Source: an uncultured Collinsella sp. (lineage in GTDB: Bacteria > Actinomycetota > Coriobacteriia > Coriobacteriales > Coriobacteriaceae). From it: a stretch of DNA of 32,415 nucleotides. The DNA is taken from assembly GCA_900541185.1 (NCBI GenBank), contig UQIQ01000019.1, positions 1 through 32,415 on the forward strand. The letters are read 5' to 3'. Under the pieces are notes generated by a model. The model did no database searches, was not told where the DNA came from, and saw nothing but the letters and a program-made list of their open reading frames with translations. Position 1 is the stretch's first letter. Each line of letters begins with the position of its first letter. Positions 23,793-32,163 of the stretch are shown here, in pieces. Made by a program: the position numbers and the translations under genes.

Positions 23793-24356
23793 ATGCCTAC
23801 CATTTCTACCGCCGACTTCAAGAACGGCCTCGGTCTCCGCATCAAGGACAAGGTCTACACCATCGTCGAGTTCCAGCATGTCAAGCCGGGCAAGGGCGGC
23901 GCGTTTGTGCGCTACAAGACCCGCGACATCAAGAGCGGCCGCGTCGTCGAGAACACCTGCAACGCCGGCACCAAGTTCGAGAGCGTCATGCTCACCACCC
24001 GTGAGTTCCAGTACCTCTACAACGATGGCACCGACTACATCTTCATGGACAACGAGTCCTATGAGCAGGTTCCCGTTCCCGAGGACATGGTGGGCGAGAA
24101 CTCCAAGTGGCTGCGCGAGAACGACATCTGCCAGCTGCTCTTCGCCGACGATGAGCTCATGGGCGTGACCCCGCCGATGTTCATCGAGACCACCATTGTC
24201 CAAACCGACCCGGGCTTTAAGGGCGACACCGTCCAGGGTTCCACCAAGCCGGCCACGATCGACACCGGCGCTGTCATCCAGGTCCCCATGTACCTCAACG
24301 AGGGCGAGGTCATCAAGGTTGACACCCGCGACGGCAAGTTCGTCTCCCGCGTCTAG
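23793..24356 (+). CDS. efp: Translation elongation factor P
   Basis: 187 residues, normal length. The ATG at 23793 follows AGAAAGG. Domain I holds the tip loop HVKPGKGGAFVR with Lys34, the residue that is modified in many bacteria; domains II and III follow, ending in GEVIKVDTRDGKFVSRV. EF-P binds the ribosome between P and E sites and relieves stalling at consecutive prolines. No modification enzyme (EpmA/EpmB, EarP or YmfI type) is encoded nearby. The asp23 gene begins 24 bases later. Confidence 0.97.
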   Translation: MPTISTADFKNGLGLRIKDKVYTIVEFQHVKPGKGGAFVRYKTRDIKSGRVVENTCNAGTKFESVMLTTREFQYLYNDGTDYIFMDNESYEQVPVPEDMVGENSKWLRENDICQLLFADDELMGVTPPMFIETTIVQTDPGFKGDTVQGSTKPATIDTGAVIQVPMYLNEGEVIKVDTRDGKFVSRV

Positions 24357-24380
24357 CAACCAACTTCTCTAGGAGGACTC

Positions 24381-24743
24381 ATGCCCCAGGAAATCAAGAT
24401 TGACGGCATCGGCATTTCGCCCGATGTTCTGACCGCCATCGTTTCGCGCGCCGTGTCGGATGTCGAGGGCATCGCCTCCGTTGGCGTCAAGGACCTTGCC
24501 ACTAATCTTGTCTCCATGATGCTCTCGTCCAAGGCCCCGGCTTCCGAGCCGGCGGTCGAGGCCGAGGTCGTTGGCGACAAGCTCGCACTCACCGTGCGTG
24601 TCGTGGTGTTCTTTGGCTATCCGTTCAAGAAACTCGCCGAGGCCGTTCGCGCCGCCGTGGTCGCCGCCATCGATGCTCAGGTGGGCGTCGAGGTCGAGCG
24701 CGTCGACGTTTGCATTGACGGCCTCGTTTTCCCCAAGGAGTAA
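24381..24743 (+). CDS. Asp23/Gls24 family envelope stress response protein
   Basis: 120 residues, ATG preceded by AGGAGG. The pattern ISPDVLTAIVSRAVSDVEGIASVG and the later VVVFFGYPFKKLAEAVRAAVVAAID with VERVDVCIDGLVF are typical of the Asp23/DUF322 domain. In Firmicutes such proteins (YqhY type) lie next to nusB, as here, and have been linked to lipid or envelope homeostasis. It is cytosolic, with no membrane segment. It sits in one transcription unit with efp and nusB. Confidence 0.92.
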   Translation: MPQEIKIDGIGISPDVLTAIVSRAVSDVEGIASVGVKDLATNLVSMMLSSKAPASEPAVEAEVVGDKLALTVRVVVFFGYPFKKLAEAVRAAVVAAIDAQVGVEVERVDVCIDGLVFPKE

Positions 24744-24746
24744 CCT

Positions 24747-25334
24747 TTGAGCCTTAAGGTTTATCGCGGGCGCACGCTTGCCCGCAGTCAGGCGCTGCAG
24801 CTGCTGTTTCAGGCCGAGGCCACGGACAGCCCGCTCGAGCGCGTCCTCGAGGGCGATTTCCTGATCTCGAAGGGCCCCCTCGACCCCTATGCGCTCGAGC
24901 TTTGCCGTGGTGCCTACGAGCATATCGATCGCATCGACTGTGCCCTGCGCGCCGTCGCCAAGAACTGGGATCTTATGCGCATGCCCGGCGCCGACCGCAA
25001 CCTGCTGCGTATCGCCGTCTACGAGATGCGCTTCCTCACCGACGAGGAGGTCTCGGACGCCATCGTGATCAACGAGGCCGTCGAGCTTGCCAAGGCCTAT
25101 GGCACCGATCAGTCCGCGTCGTTTGTCAACGGCGTGCTGGGCAAGATCGCTCGTAGCGAGGAGCTGCCGGGTGAGGATCTGTACCAGGAGCTGCTGGCCG
25201 AAGATCGCGCTCGCGAGGAGGCGCAGGCTGCCGAGGCGGCCGCCAAGGTCGCTGCCGCTCAGGCTGCCGCCGGTGTACTTGCCGAGGATGCGGACGCTGC
25301 TGAGGCCGTCGAGGCCGACTCCGTCGAGGAGTAG
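24747..25334 (+). CDS. nusB: Transcription antitermination factor NusB
   Basis: 195 residues with a TTG start at 24747, supported by AAGGAG (24735-24740) six bases upstream. The all-helical NusB domain covers about residues 8-140: RSQALQLLFQAEA, LRAVAKNWDLMRMPGADRNLLRIAVYEMRFL, and VSDAIVINEAVELAKAYGTDQSASFVNGVLGKI. A C-terminal extension of about 50 residues, rich in Ala and Glu, is unusual compared with the normal length of about 140. NusB with NusE/S10 binds boxA in rRNA leaders and promotes antitermination. Confidence 0.95.
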   Translation: MSLKVYRGRTLARSQALQLLFQAEATDSPLERVLEGDFLISKGPLDPYALELCRGAYEHIDRIDCALRAVAKNWDLMRMPGADRNLLRIAVYEMRFLTDEEVSDAIVINEAVELAKAYGTDQSASFVNGVLGKIARSEELPGEDLYQELLAEDRAREEAQAAEAAAKVAAAQAAAGVLAEDADAAEAVEADSVEE

Positions 25335-25336
25335 CC

Positions 25337-25576
25337 ATGCCAGAGGGTTCCGTCCGCAACTTCGATGAGATCTCGGATCGCCTGGACCAGATCATCGCTA
25401 CCGTTCGCTCCAAGGATACGTCCTTGGAGCGTTCGCTCGATCTGTTTGACGAGGCGATTGAGCTGGGCTCCCGCGCGGTCGATATGGTCGACAAGTTTGA
25501 GTTGACGCCGCGTGAGGCCGATAAGCTCGAACAGGAATACGATGAGGATGCGGCAAACGAATCCCAGGATAGCTAG
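25337..25576 (+). CDS. xseB: Exodeoxyribonuclease VII small subunit
   Basis: 79 residues, starting two bases after nusB. NFDEISDRLDQIIATVRS, followed by LERSLDLFDEAIELG, is the XseB signature of a short helical hairpin; the C-terminus is acidic. XseB assembles with the large catalytic subunit XseA for bidirectional single-strand DNA degradation. The xseA gene, which often lies between nusB and xseB, is not in this window. Confidence 0.9.
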   Translation: MPEGSVRNFDEISDRLDQIIATVRSKDTSLERSLDLFDEAIELGSRAVDMVDKFELTPREADKLEQEYDEDAANESQDS

Positions 25577-25611
25577 GCCGCATCTCTGGATACGAATGGT
25601 TGATGGCATTC

Positions 25612-26415
25612 ATGAAACGCGTGCGTCTTGATGACGAACTGATTTCACAGGGCATCTGCGCCGATCGCGCGGATGCCCTTCGCACTCTTATGGCCGGCTT
25701 GGTCTCGAGTGGCGGCGAGCGCTTGACTTCGCCGGGTCTTAAGGTGATGCCGGGGCTGCCGCTGCACGTGAAGGGGCGTATTCCCTATGTTGGCCGCGGC
25801 GGTCTTAAGCTCGAAGGCGCGCTTGATGCGTTTGGCATCAATCCGACGGGCCTTGCCTGTTTGGATGTGGGCTGCTCTACCGGCGGTTTTACCGATTGCC
25901 TGCTCAAGCGCGGAGCTGCGACTGTTGTCTCTGTGGACGTGGGTCGCGCCCAGTTCGATTGGTCGTTGCGTCAGGACGATCGCGTGACGCTGCATGAGCG
26001 CACAAACGTGACGCAGCTGCCTGAGCTTGGCTATGCCGGCGCCATCGACCTGGCTGTGTGTGATGTCTCGTTTACCAGCATCGCGAACATTATCGATGCG
26101 GTACTGGCGTGCCTGGCGCCTACGGGTGCATTCTGCACGCTCGTAAAGCCGCAGTTTGAAGCTCCGGCGGCGCTGGTGGGCGAGGGCGGCATTGTGACCG
26201 ATCCCGCCGTGCGCCGCGATACGCTCGTGGCGGCGGTTGAGCTCTTTGCTGCCAAGGGGCTGTTCCCGGTCGATGTGTGCGTGTCGCCCATTCATGGTGC
26301 CAAGGGCAACGTTGAGTTTTTCCTGTACGGCACGAGATTTGAATCTGGCGACCGCTCGCAAGACGTGCTGCAATCCCAGGTATCGGTTTTGAGCGAGAAA
26401 GCTGCAACGCTATGA
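25612..26415 (+). CDS. tlyA: TlyA family rRNA methyltransferase/hemolysin-like protein
   Basis: 267 residues from the ATG at 25612; starts at 25603 or 25600 would add three or four residues. An N-terminal S4 RNA-binding domain (MKRVRLDDELISQGICADRADALRTLMAGLV) leads into an FtsJ-like methyltransferase domain. The SAM-binding motif is CLDVGCSTGGFTDCLL, preceded by YVGRGGLKLEGAL and followed by DLAVCDVSFTSI and LVKPQFEA. TlyA 2'-O-methylates ribosomal RNA; the haemolysin label is historical. It overlaps nadK by four bases, part of the common tlyA-nadK-recN order. Confidence 0.93.
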   Translation: MKRVRLDDELISQGICADRADALRTLMAGLVSSGGERLTSPGLKVMPGLPLHVKGRIPYVGRGGLKLEGALDAFGINPTGLACLDVGCSTGGFTDCLLKRGAATVVSVDVGRAQFDWSLRQDDRVTLHERTNVTQLPELGYAGAIDLAVCDVSFTSIANIIDAVLACLAPTGAFCTLVKPQFEAPAALVGEGGIVTDPAVRRDTLVAAVELFAAKGLFPVDVCVSPIHGAKGNVEFFLYGTRFESGDRSQDVLQSQVSVLSEKAATL

Positions 26416-27272
26416 AGGTCTTTCTGGTTCCCAATTACTACAAGCAAGAGGCGGTCGAGAGCGGCCTGATGCTCGAGCTTTGGCTGACGCGCCAGGGCTA
26501 TGAGGTCGCATGGGCTGCCGACCAGCGATCGAAGATTCAGAGCACGCCTGATATTGACGGCTCCGATCTGGTCATTACGCTCGGCGGTGACGGTACGTTG
26601 CTGCGCGCTGCCCGCATCCTCAACCATCGCGAGATTCCTATCCTCGGTCTTTCCTATGGTCACCTGGGCTTTTTAACTGCTGCGAGCCCCGAGGAGCGCG
26701 ACATTCTGCAGGTCGTGAGCGACGCCCTTTCCGGCGAGCTGCACGTGAGCCGTCGCGCCACCATCGCCGCGGATATCGTGTCCGTGCGCGAAGACGGTAC
26801 GAAGGATGTCGTGCGCACCTTCGCCCTCAACGACATGGCGCTTACCCGCGGTCCGCTGTCCGATATGGTCGAGTTCGACATCACGGTGTCGGGCCACCAT
26901 ATCGACCGACTGCGTGGCGACGGCGTGGTCGTGTCCACGGCGACTGGTTCTACGGGGTACGCGCTCAGTGCCGGTGGCCCCATCGTGAGCCCCGACTATA
27001 CGGGTATGGTCTGCGTACCTATTGCGCCGCACACCATTCAGGCCCGTGCCTTCTTGACTTCGCCGAGTGATGTCGTCGAAATCTTTATGTCTGATGACCG
27101 TCCGAGCGTTCCGGCGATCGCTATCGATGGACAATTTATTACTTGCGATGGCACCGTTGAGAGCGTGGCGGTGCGTCGCGGGCCCGGTGATGTGCTGCTG
27201 CTGGATTACGGCCCCGAGAGCTTCTATAACTCGGTGAGCCGCGTATTCTACGGAGTCCGTCATGATCGATGA
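26412..27272 (+). CDS. nadK: NAD kinase
   Basis: 286 residues beginning in an ATGA overlap with tlyA. The catalytic GGDGT motif is TLGGDGTLLRAAR (residues 58-62), with ILGLSYGHLGFLTA, FALNDMALTRG (NE/D motif) and STATGSTGYALSAGGPIV as the NAD-binding core. The C-terminal beta domain has the glycine-rich end typical of NadK. It phosphorylates NAD to NADP using ATP or polyphosphate. The end overlaps recN by 11 bases. Confidence 0.96.
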   Translation: MKVFLVPNYYKQEAVESGLMLELWLTRQGYEVAWAADQRSKIQSTPDIDGSDLVITLGGDGTLLRAARILNHREIPILGLSYGHLGFLTAASPEERDILQVVSDALSGELHVSRRATIAADIVSVREDGTKDVVRTFALNDMALTRGPLSDMVEFDITVSGHHIDRLRGDGVVVSTATGSTGYALSAGGPIVSPDYTGMVCVPIAPHTIQARAFLTSPSDVVEIFMSDDRPSVPAIAIDGQFITCDGTVESVAVRRGPGDVLLLDYGPESFYNSVSRVFYGVRHDR

Positions 27273-28890
27273 GCTGCAGGTTTCTAACATTGCGCTCATT
27301 CGCGAGGCGACGCTGCTGCCGAGTGCCGGCCTGACTGTCCTGACCGGCGAGACCGGTGCCGGCAAGACCGCGCTGCTCTCGGCCCTCAAGCTTATTTTGG
27401 GTGAGCGCGCGGATTCGTCTATGGTGCGCGAGGGCGAGGCGCTGGCGAGCGTCGAGGCGCGCCTGTTTGACGGCCCGCACGACACGGAGGGCTTCATCGT
27501 GCAGCGCAGTCTTTCTGCCGAGGGCCGCAGCCGAGTGAAGATTGACGGACGCATCGCCAGTGTGCGCGAGCTTTCGGAGCGCGTTGGCGTGATGATGGAT
27601 CTGTGCGGCCAACACGAGCACCAGCGCTTGCTCGATCCGGCGCATCATGTTGCGATGGTCGATGCCTGGGCAGGGCGCCCTGCACTCGAGGCGCTCGAGC
27701 ACTACCGCGCCTGCTTTAAGGCTTCGCGCGCTGCCGCTAAGGAGGTTCGACGTGTCGAAGAGACCTCGCGTGCGCAGGGGAGCCGCGTCGAGGAAGCGCG
27801 CTTTGCGCTCGAGCGTATCGGCGAGGTCGACCCCAAACCGGGCGAGTATGAGGAACTCGAGGAACTGCTGCCGCGCTCCGAACATGCCGAGGTGCTGGTT
27901 GCCACAGCTAATGATGCCCATGCATCGCTTGCCTCTGAAGGGGGAGCGCTCGATGCCGTGAACAGCGCCGTGGCAGAACTTTCCCGTATGGCTTCCGTCG
28001 ATCGCAAACTTGGCGACATTGCCGATTTGCTTTCGGATGCCTGTATCTCCCTTGAGGATTGCGCGAACGAACTTCGTGCCTATCGCGATAGCGTCGCCTT
28101 CGATCCGCGCGAGCTCGCTCGCATGCGTGAGCGGTATTCCGACCTCAAGGGCCTGCTGCGTCAGTGGGGTCCTACCATGGACGATGTTTTTGCCATGCGC
28201 GATCGCTCGCAAGAGCTGCTGTCCCTGGTCGATGATGGCGATGAACAGATCAGAAAGGCGCGTGAGGCACTCGGGAGCGCCGAGCACGAGTTGTTTGCCG
28301 CTGCCAAGGCACTTAAGCGCGCTCGCAATGTGGCGGCCCCGCGCTTCTGCCACGAGGTTTGCCGCCAGATGGCTCGCCTGGAGATGGGCGGCGCCGAGCT
28401 CGTCTGGGAGTCGCGTGATCTTCCCCGTGCTGAGTGGACGCCCGTTGGTCCTTCGAGCTACGAGCTGCTATACCGCAGCGGTGCCGGTTTGACTCCACGT
28501 CCCCTGCGCCGCATTGCGTCGGGCGGCGAGCTCAGCCGCGTCATGTTGGCAAGTAAGGTTGTCCTCGGTAACGCGGACGGTGTCGATACGCTGGTGTTTG
28601 ACGAGGTCGATGCTGGTGTCGGCGGCTCCACGGCCCGCGCTCTTGCTGGTGTGCTGGCCGATCTTGCCGCCACGCATCAGGTCATCGTCGTAACACACCT
28701 GGCGCAGGTTGCGGTTATGGCCGACAAGCACTACGTGGTCAGTAAAGAGCCCGGCGACGTTCCCCAGACGCATCTGGATGAGGTGGCTGGGGATGCTCGC
28801 ACTGCCGAGATTGCCCGCATGCTCAGCGGCGACCAATCGGAGGCAAGTCTTGCGCATGCCAAGCAGATGCTTGAAGAAGCTCGAGGTTAG
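27262..28890 (+). CDS. recN: DNA repair protein RecN
   Basis: 542 residues. The N-terminal SMC-like head MIDELQVSNIALIREATL carries Walker A GETGAGKTALL. A moderate coiled-coil middle (about 150-350) follows. The C-terminal head carries the ABC signature RRIASGGELSRVMLASK and Walker B TLVFDEVDAGVGG, ending VIVVTHLAQVAVMADKHYVVSKE. Length is normal. RecN acts at double-strand breaks, bringing DNA ends together. It is the last gene of the efp-to-recN run and meets the convergent rpiR gene. Confidence 0.96.
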   Translation: MIDELQVSNIALIREATLLPSAGLTVLTGETGAGKTALLSALKLILGERADSSMVREGEALASVEARLFDGPHDTEGFIVQRSLSAEGRSRVKIDGRIASVRELSERVGVMMDLCGQHEHQRLLDPAHHVAMVDAWAGRPALEALEHYRACFKASRAAAKEVRRVEETSRAQGSRVEEARFALERIGEVDPKPGEYEELEELLPRSEHAEVLVATANDAHASLASEGGALDAVNSAVAELSRMASVDRKLGDIADLLSDACISLEDCANELRAYRDSVAFDPRELARMRERYSDLKGLLRQWGPTMDDVFAMRDRSQELLSLVDDGDEQIRKAREALGSAEHELFAAAKALKRARNVAAPRFCHEVCRQMARLEMGGAELVWESRDLPRAEWTPVGPSSYELLYRSGAGLTPRPLRRIASGGELSRVMLASKVVLGNADGVDTLVFDEVDAGVGGSTARALAGVLADLAATHQVIVVTHLAQVAVMADKHYVVSKEPGDVPQTHLDEVAGDARTAEIARMLSGDQSEASLAHAKQMLEEARG

Positions 28891-28908
28891 GTCGTATCAG
28901 CGGTGTTG

Positions 28909-28941
28909 GTGGGACAAAATAGACTGAAATTTTTGTCCCAC
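28909..28941. terminator. Bidirectional terminator, GTGGGACAAAA palindrome
   Basis: GTGGGACAAAA (28909-28919) and TTTTGTCCCAC (28931-28941) form a perfect 11-bp stem around an 11-nt loop between the convergent recN and rpiR genes. Poly-A and poly-T ends within the stem suit termination in both directions. The right arm is repeated at 12294-12304. Confidence 0.7.
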
Positions 28942-28949
28942 TACGCGTT

Positions 28950-29807
28950 TTACTCCACAACCTTATCCGGCTGGATGAGCTCTTCGTAGTAGCTGATATG
29001 CTCGCGGGCGTCTTCGATTTCGGGCAGCAGGAAGTTGTAGATGACCTCGATGATCATCGTGGCGCTCATCTTGGAGAACGCGAAGTCGCCCGTTGTCAGT
29101 AGTGCTTCGTGGTTGACGGTATTAAAGGTGTAGTCTGCCAGGCGCGCGAGCGGGGATTTGCTGTCGCTGCTGATGACGACTACGGTTGCGCCGCAGTCGC
29201 GAGCCGCTTTTGCCATGCGATTCAGACGGCGCGACTTGCCGGAGTTTGAGATCAGCACGATAACGTCACCGGGGCGCAGCGTGAGCGCAAAACCAATCGA
29301 GGTCTCGCTGATGGTGCTTGCCATGCAACGAAGGCCCAGCTGCGAGAACTTGAACGTCGCGTCGAGCGCGACGGCGTTGGTGTTGCCTACGGCCGCAAAC
29401 TCAATAACGCCGGCATTCTTAAGCGCGTGTACAACTGCGGCCAACGTGTCGTGATCAATGCCGTCGATGGTCGCATTAAGCTCACTCACCTTGGCGGCGA
29501 GGATATTTTTAAGGCTCTGCTCCATGTTGTCGAGCGAGACCTCGTCGGTCAGGCCCTCGTTGCGCTGACTCTCTAAGTCGCGCGCCAACGAAAACTGAAA
29601 GCTGCGGAAGCTGCCAAAGCCCAGCTTGCGGCAGAAACGCGAAACGGTCGCCTCGGACGTGGCGGCAGCGCGCGAGAGCTGAGCCGCCGTGAGGCGTGGC
29701 GCCTCGGACTGGTGCTCCAATATATAGTCGACAATGCGCTGCTCGGACTCGCTGTATCCCTGGTGGGTACTAATGAGGGAAAGTGCGCTTTTGCTACTAT
29801 CGGTCAT
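28950..29807 (-). CDS. RpiR family (HTH-SIS) transcriptional regulator
   Basis: 285 residues from the ATG at 29807 (minus strand), which has AGGA about eight bases upstream; an ATG at 29855 would add 16 residues and lies within the likely promoter. The N-terminal HTH contains LTAAQLSRAAATSEATVSRFCRKLGFGSFRSF. The SIS sugar-phosphate-binding domain (about 115-245) contains VIEFAAVGNTNAVALD, ALTLRPGDVIVLISNSGKSRR and ATVVVISSDSKSPLARLAD. RpiR regulators respond to phosphosugars. The divergent fructose PTS gene makes it the likely local regulator. Confidence 0.92.
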   Translation of the reverse strand: MTDSSKSALSLISTHQGYSESEQRIVDYILEHQSEAPRLTAAQLSRAAATSEATVSRFCRKLGFGSFRSFQFSLARDLESQRNEGLTDEVSLDNMEQSLKNILAAKVSELNATIDGIDHDTLAAVVHALKNAGVIEFAAVGNTNAVALDATFKFSQLGLRCMASTISETSIGFALTLRPGDVIVLISNSGKSRRLNRMAKAARDCGATVVVISSDSKSPLARLADYTFNTVNHEALLTTGDFAFSKMSATMIIEVIYNFLLPEIEDAREHISYYEELIQPDKVVE

Positions 29808-29855
29808 GGATGGTTCCTGGTTGGCATGAAAATCTAACTTGATTTGCAATGCCAT

Positions 29856-29861
29856 AGTATA
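29856..29861 (-). promoter_or_regulatory. Candidate -10 box for rpiR
   Basis: TATACT on the minus strand at 29861-29856, about 50 nt before the rpiR start. No clear -35 is visible. Confidence 0.35.
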
Positions 29862-29888
29862 CGGGCATTTTCAATTACAAGATACACC

Positions 29889-29916
29889 TTGCCGTTTCAA
29901 GTGTTGATGGTAAACT
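29889..29916 (+). promoter_or_regulatory. Candidate promoter for the fructose PTS gene
   Basis: TTGCCG (29889-29894), 16-nt spacer, TAAACT (29911-29916). The TTGCCGTTT string recurs at 29922-29930. The predicted leader is about 155 nt. Confidence 0.45.
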
Positions 29917-29937
29917 TTCACTTGCCGTTTACGGTTA

Positions 29938-29952
29938 TGAAAGAACCTTTCA
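29938..29952. promoter_or_regulatory. Candidate RpiR operator palindrome
   Basis: TGAAAG-AAC-CTTTCA is a perfect inverted repeat just downstream of the candidate start site. Further TGAAA or TTTCA half-sites lie at about 29827, 29869, 29895, 29915 and 30001. TGAAA/TTTCA-type operators are known for some RpiR-family proteins; binding here is inferred. Confidence 0.4.
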
Positions 29953-30079
29953 CCGGAGCTTTGCACCTTAGCTCTTCTCACGCGGACGGTAGGTTGGTAT
30001 CTTTCAGTTGTGGAAAAACGCGCATCGAAGCGCGTGTAGGGGAGCGCCCGCGGGCGCTGTACTCAAGAAGGAGGGACAC

Positions 30080-32083
30080 ATGGCTAAGTTTGACATCATC
30101 GCCGCGACCGGTTGCCCGACCGGCATTGCGCACACCTTCATGGCGAAGGAGGCGCTGGAGAAGGCTGCTGCCGAGCGTGGTCTGACCATTAAGGTCGAGA
30201 CACATGGCCAGGTCGGTGTCGAGAACGAGCTCACCAAGAGTGAGATCGCTGGTGCCAAGGCCGTCGTCGTCGCAGCCGATAAGGATGTCCAGGCTGAGCG
30301 TTTCGCCGGCAAGCCCATGGTTTCCGTCGGTGTTTCCAAGGCCCTGTCCGTCGAGGCCGCCGGAAAGCTGATCGACCGCGCGCTCGCCGCCAAGGGCGAC
30401 GACACGGTTGCCGCTGCCGCCGATGTCGAGGACGAGGTCGAGGAGAAGGAGTCCATCGGTCACGTCATCTACAAGCACCTCATGAACGGCGTCAGCCACA
30501 TGCTGGTCTTCGTCGTTGCCGGTGGTGTTCTGACCGCCATTTCGTTCCTGTGGGGCATCACGTCCTTTGATTCGACGGCTGCCGACTACAACAGCTTTGC
30601 CGCGATGCTCAAGATTATCGGCGGTATCGCCATGAACCTCATGGTTCCGGTGCTCTCCGCTTACATCGCCGAGTCCATCGGCAAGCGCCCGGCGCTCGTC
30701 CCCGGCTTTGTTGCCGGTATGATTGCCATCCAGGGTCTTCCCATCAACGCCGATACCGGCATGATCGACGCTGGAGGCTCGGGTGTGGGCTTCGGCTTCC
30801 TGGGCGGCATCGTCGGCGGCTTCCTCGCTGGCTATGTCATCCTGCTGCTCGAGAAGGCTTTCTCTAAAATTCCCGCGAGCCTTAATGGCCTGAAGGCAAT
30901 CTTCCTGTATCCGCTGTGCTCTACCGCCATCGTCGGTCTGGTCATGCTCGGTATTTCCGGCCCCATGGCTGCCATTAACCAGGGCATGATGGATTTCCTG
31001 CAGAGCCTCGGTAACTCCGGTCCGGTGATCCTTGGCCTGGCCATCGGCTGCATGTGCGCCTTTGATATGGGCGGCCCGGTCAACAAGGCTGCTTACGCTA
31101 CTGGCACCTTCCTGCTCGGTACCGCTCTCGAAGCTGGCGTCGGCACCGAGACCTACAACTTCGGCACCAACTTCATGGCTGCCGTCTCCGCCGCTTGCAT
31201 CGTTCCGCCGCTGATCACCACCTTCGCCGTCGTTGTCGGCAAGAAGTACTTCAGCCAGGAGGATCATGACGCCGGTATCGTCAACCTCATCCTTGGTTGC
31301 ACCCACATCACCGAGGGCGCCATTCCGTTCATGACCAAGAACATCTGGCCCGTCATGCCCATCATGATGCTCGGTTCTTCCATCGCTTCCATCTTGACCA
31401 TCTTCTTCAACGTTCACGATCCGGCGCCTCACGGCGGCTTCCTGGTCCTGCCTGTTGTCGAGAACGGTCCGCTGTGGGTCCTCGCGATCCTCATCGGCGC
31501 TGTGGTCGGTGGCATCCTGTTCGTGGCCTTCAAGAAGTACGACTTCGAGAAGAATCAGAAGGCCGCTCCTGTAGCCAAGCCCGTTGAGGCCCCCAAGGCC
31601 GCTGCCGTCGAGGCCCCCAAGGCCGAGGCTGCCGACTTCGTGAAGGTTGAGAACGTCTTTGTCGCCGAGGACTTCGCTTCTCGTGACGAGGCTCTGAGCT
31701 TTGTCTCCAACCAGGCCGTCAAGGCCGGTATCGCCGGCGACGCCGACGCCGTGATGAACGCCTTCCTGGCCCGCGAGGTCGAGGGCACCACGGGCATGAT
31801 GGAGGGCTTCGCCATCCCGCATGCCAAGTCCGACGCCATTACCGAGGCCGCCGTCATCGTCGTCAAGGACGAGTCCGGCGTGACCGGTTGGGACACCATG
31901 GACGGCGCTCCCGTCAACGTGGCCATCGCGCTGCTCATCCCGGGTGCACAGGCTGGCACTACGCACCTCAAGATCCTGTCCAAGGTCGCCGAGGCGCTCA
32001 TGGACGAGGACTTCCGTGCCACCGTCAAGGGTTCCACCGACGCCGCCGAGATCGCCAAGACGATCAACGCCCGCCTGGTCTAA
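30080..32083 (+). CDS. PTS fructose-type transporter, IIB-IIC-IIA fusion
   Basis: 667 residues, ATG at 30080 preceded by AAGGAGGG. Domain order is B-C-A. IIB-Fru (about 1-105) has the phospho-Cys12 in AATGCPTGIAHTFMA. IIC (about 125-475) carries many membrane helices and the motifs GGPVNKAAYA and HITEGAIPF. An Ala/Pro/Lys/Glu-rich linker (AKPVEAPKAAAVEAPKAEAA) leads to a fructose/mannitol-type IIA (about 525-667) with phospho-His581 in GFAIPHAK. It imports and phosphorylates fructose or a related hexose, using phosphate from HPr. No 1-phosphofructokinase gene lies in the window. The order differs from the IIA-first fusions common in Firmicutes. Confidence 0.93.
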   Translation: MAKFDIIAATGCPTGIAHTFMAKEALEKAAAERGLTIKVETHGQVGVENELTKSEIAGAKAVVVAADKDVQAERFAGKPMVSVGVSKALSVEAAGKLIDRALAAKGDDTVAAAADVEDEVEEKESIGHVIYKHLMNGVSHMLVFVVAGGVLTAISFLWGITSFDSTAADYNSFAAMLKIIGGIAMNLMVPVLSAYIAESIGKRPALVPGFVAGMIAIQGLPINADTGMIDAGGSGVGFGFLGGIVGGFLAGYVILLLEKAFSKIPASLNGLKAIFLYPLCSTAIVGLVMLGISGPMAAINQGMMDFLQSLGNSGPVILGLAIGCMCAFDMGGPVNKAAYATGTFLLGTALEAGVGTETYNFGTNFMAAVSAACIVPPLITTFAVVVGKKYFSQEDHDAGIVNLILGCTHITEGAIPFMTKNIWPVMPIMMLGSSIASILTIFFNVHDPAPHGGFLVLPVVENGPLWVLAILIGAVVGGILFVAFKKYDFEKNQKAAPVAKPVEAPKAAAVEAPKAEAADFVKVENVFVAEDFASRDEALSFVSNQAVKAGIAGDADAVMNAFLAREVEGTTGMMEGFAIPHAKSDAITEAAVIVVKDESGVTGWDTMDGAPVNVAIALLIPGAQAGTTHLKILSKVAEALMDEDFRATVKGSTDAAEIAKTINARLV

Positions 32084-32119
32084 TCCCCCAGCTCGCGAAT
32101 AACATCGCCCCCTGTATAT

Positions 32120-32155
32120 AAGGCGGAGTCCCTTTCCAGGGCCTCCGCCTTTTTC
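32120..32155 (+). terminator. Terminator after the PTS gene
   Basis: AAGGCGGAG (32120-32128) pairs with CTCCGCCTT (32143-32151), with an inner CCCT/AGGG stem, followed by TTTTT. Confidence 0.85.
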
Positions 32156-32163
32156 ATCCCCAA

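Noticed and set aside
30008..30079. N-terminal extension of the PTS protein
   Set aside because: The strong AAGGAGGG before ATG 30080 and the IIB domain starting at once make the longer start unlikely.
29978..31966. 662-codon open frame antisense to the PTS gene
   Set aside because: Shadow of the real gene; Asp/Gly/His-rich translation without motifs.
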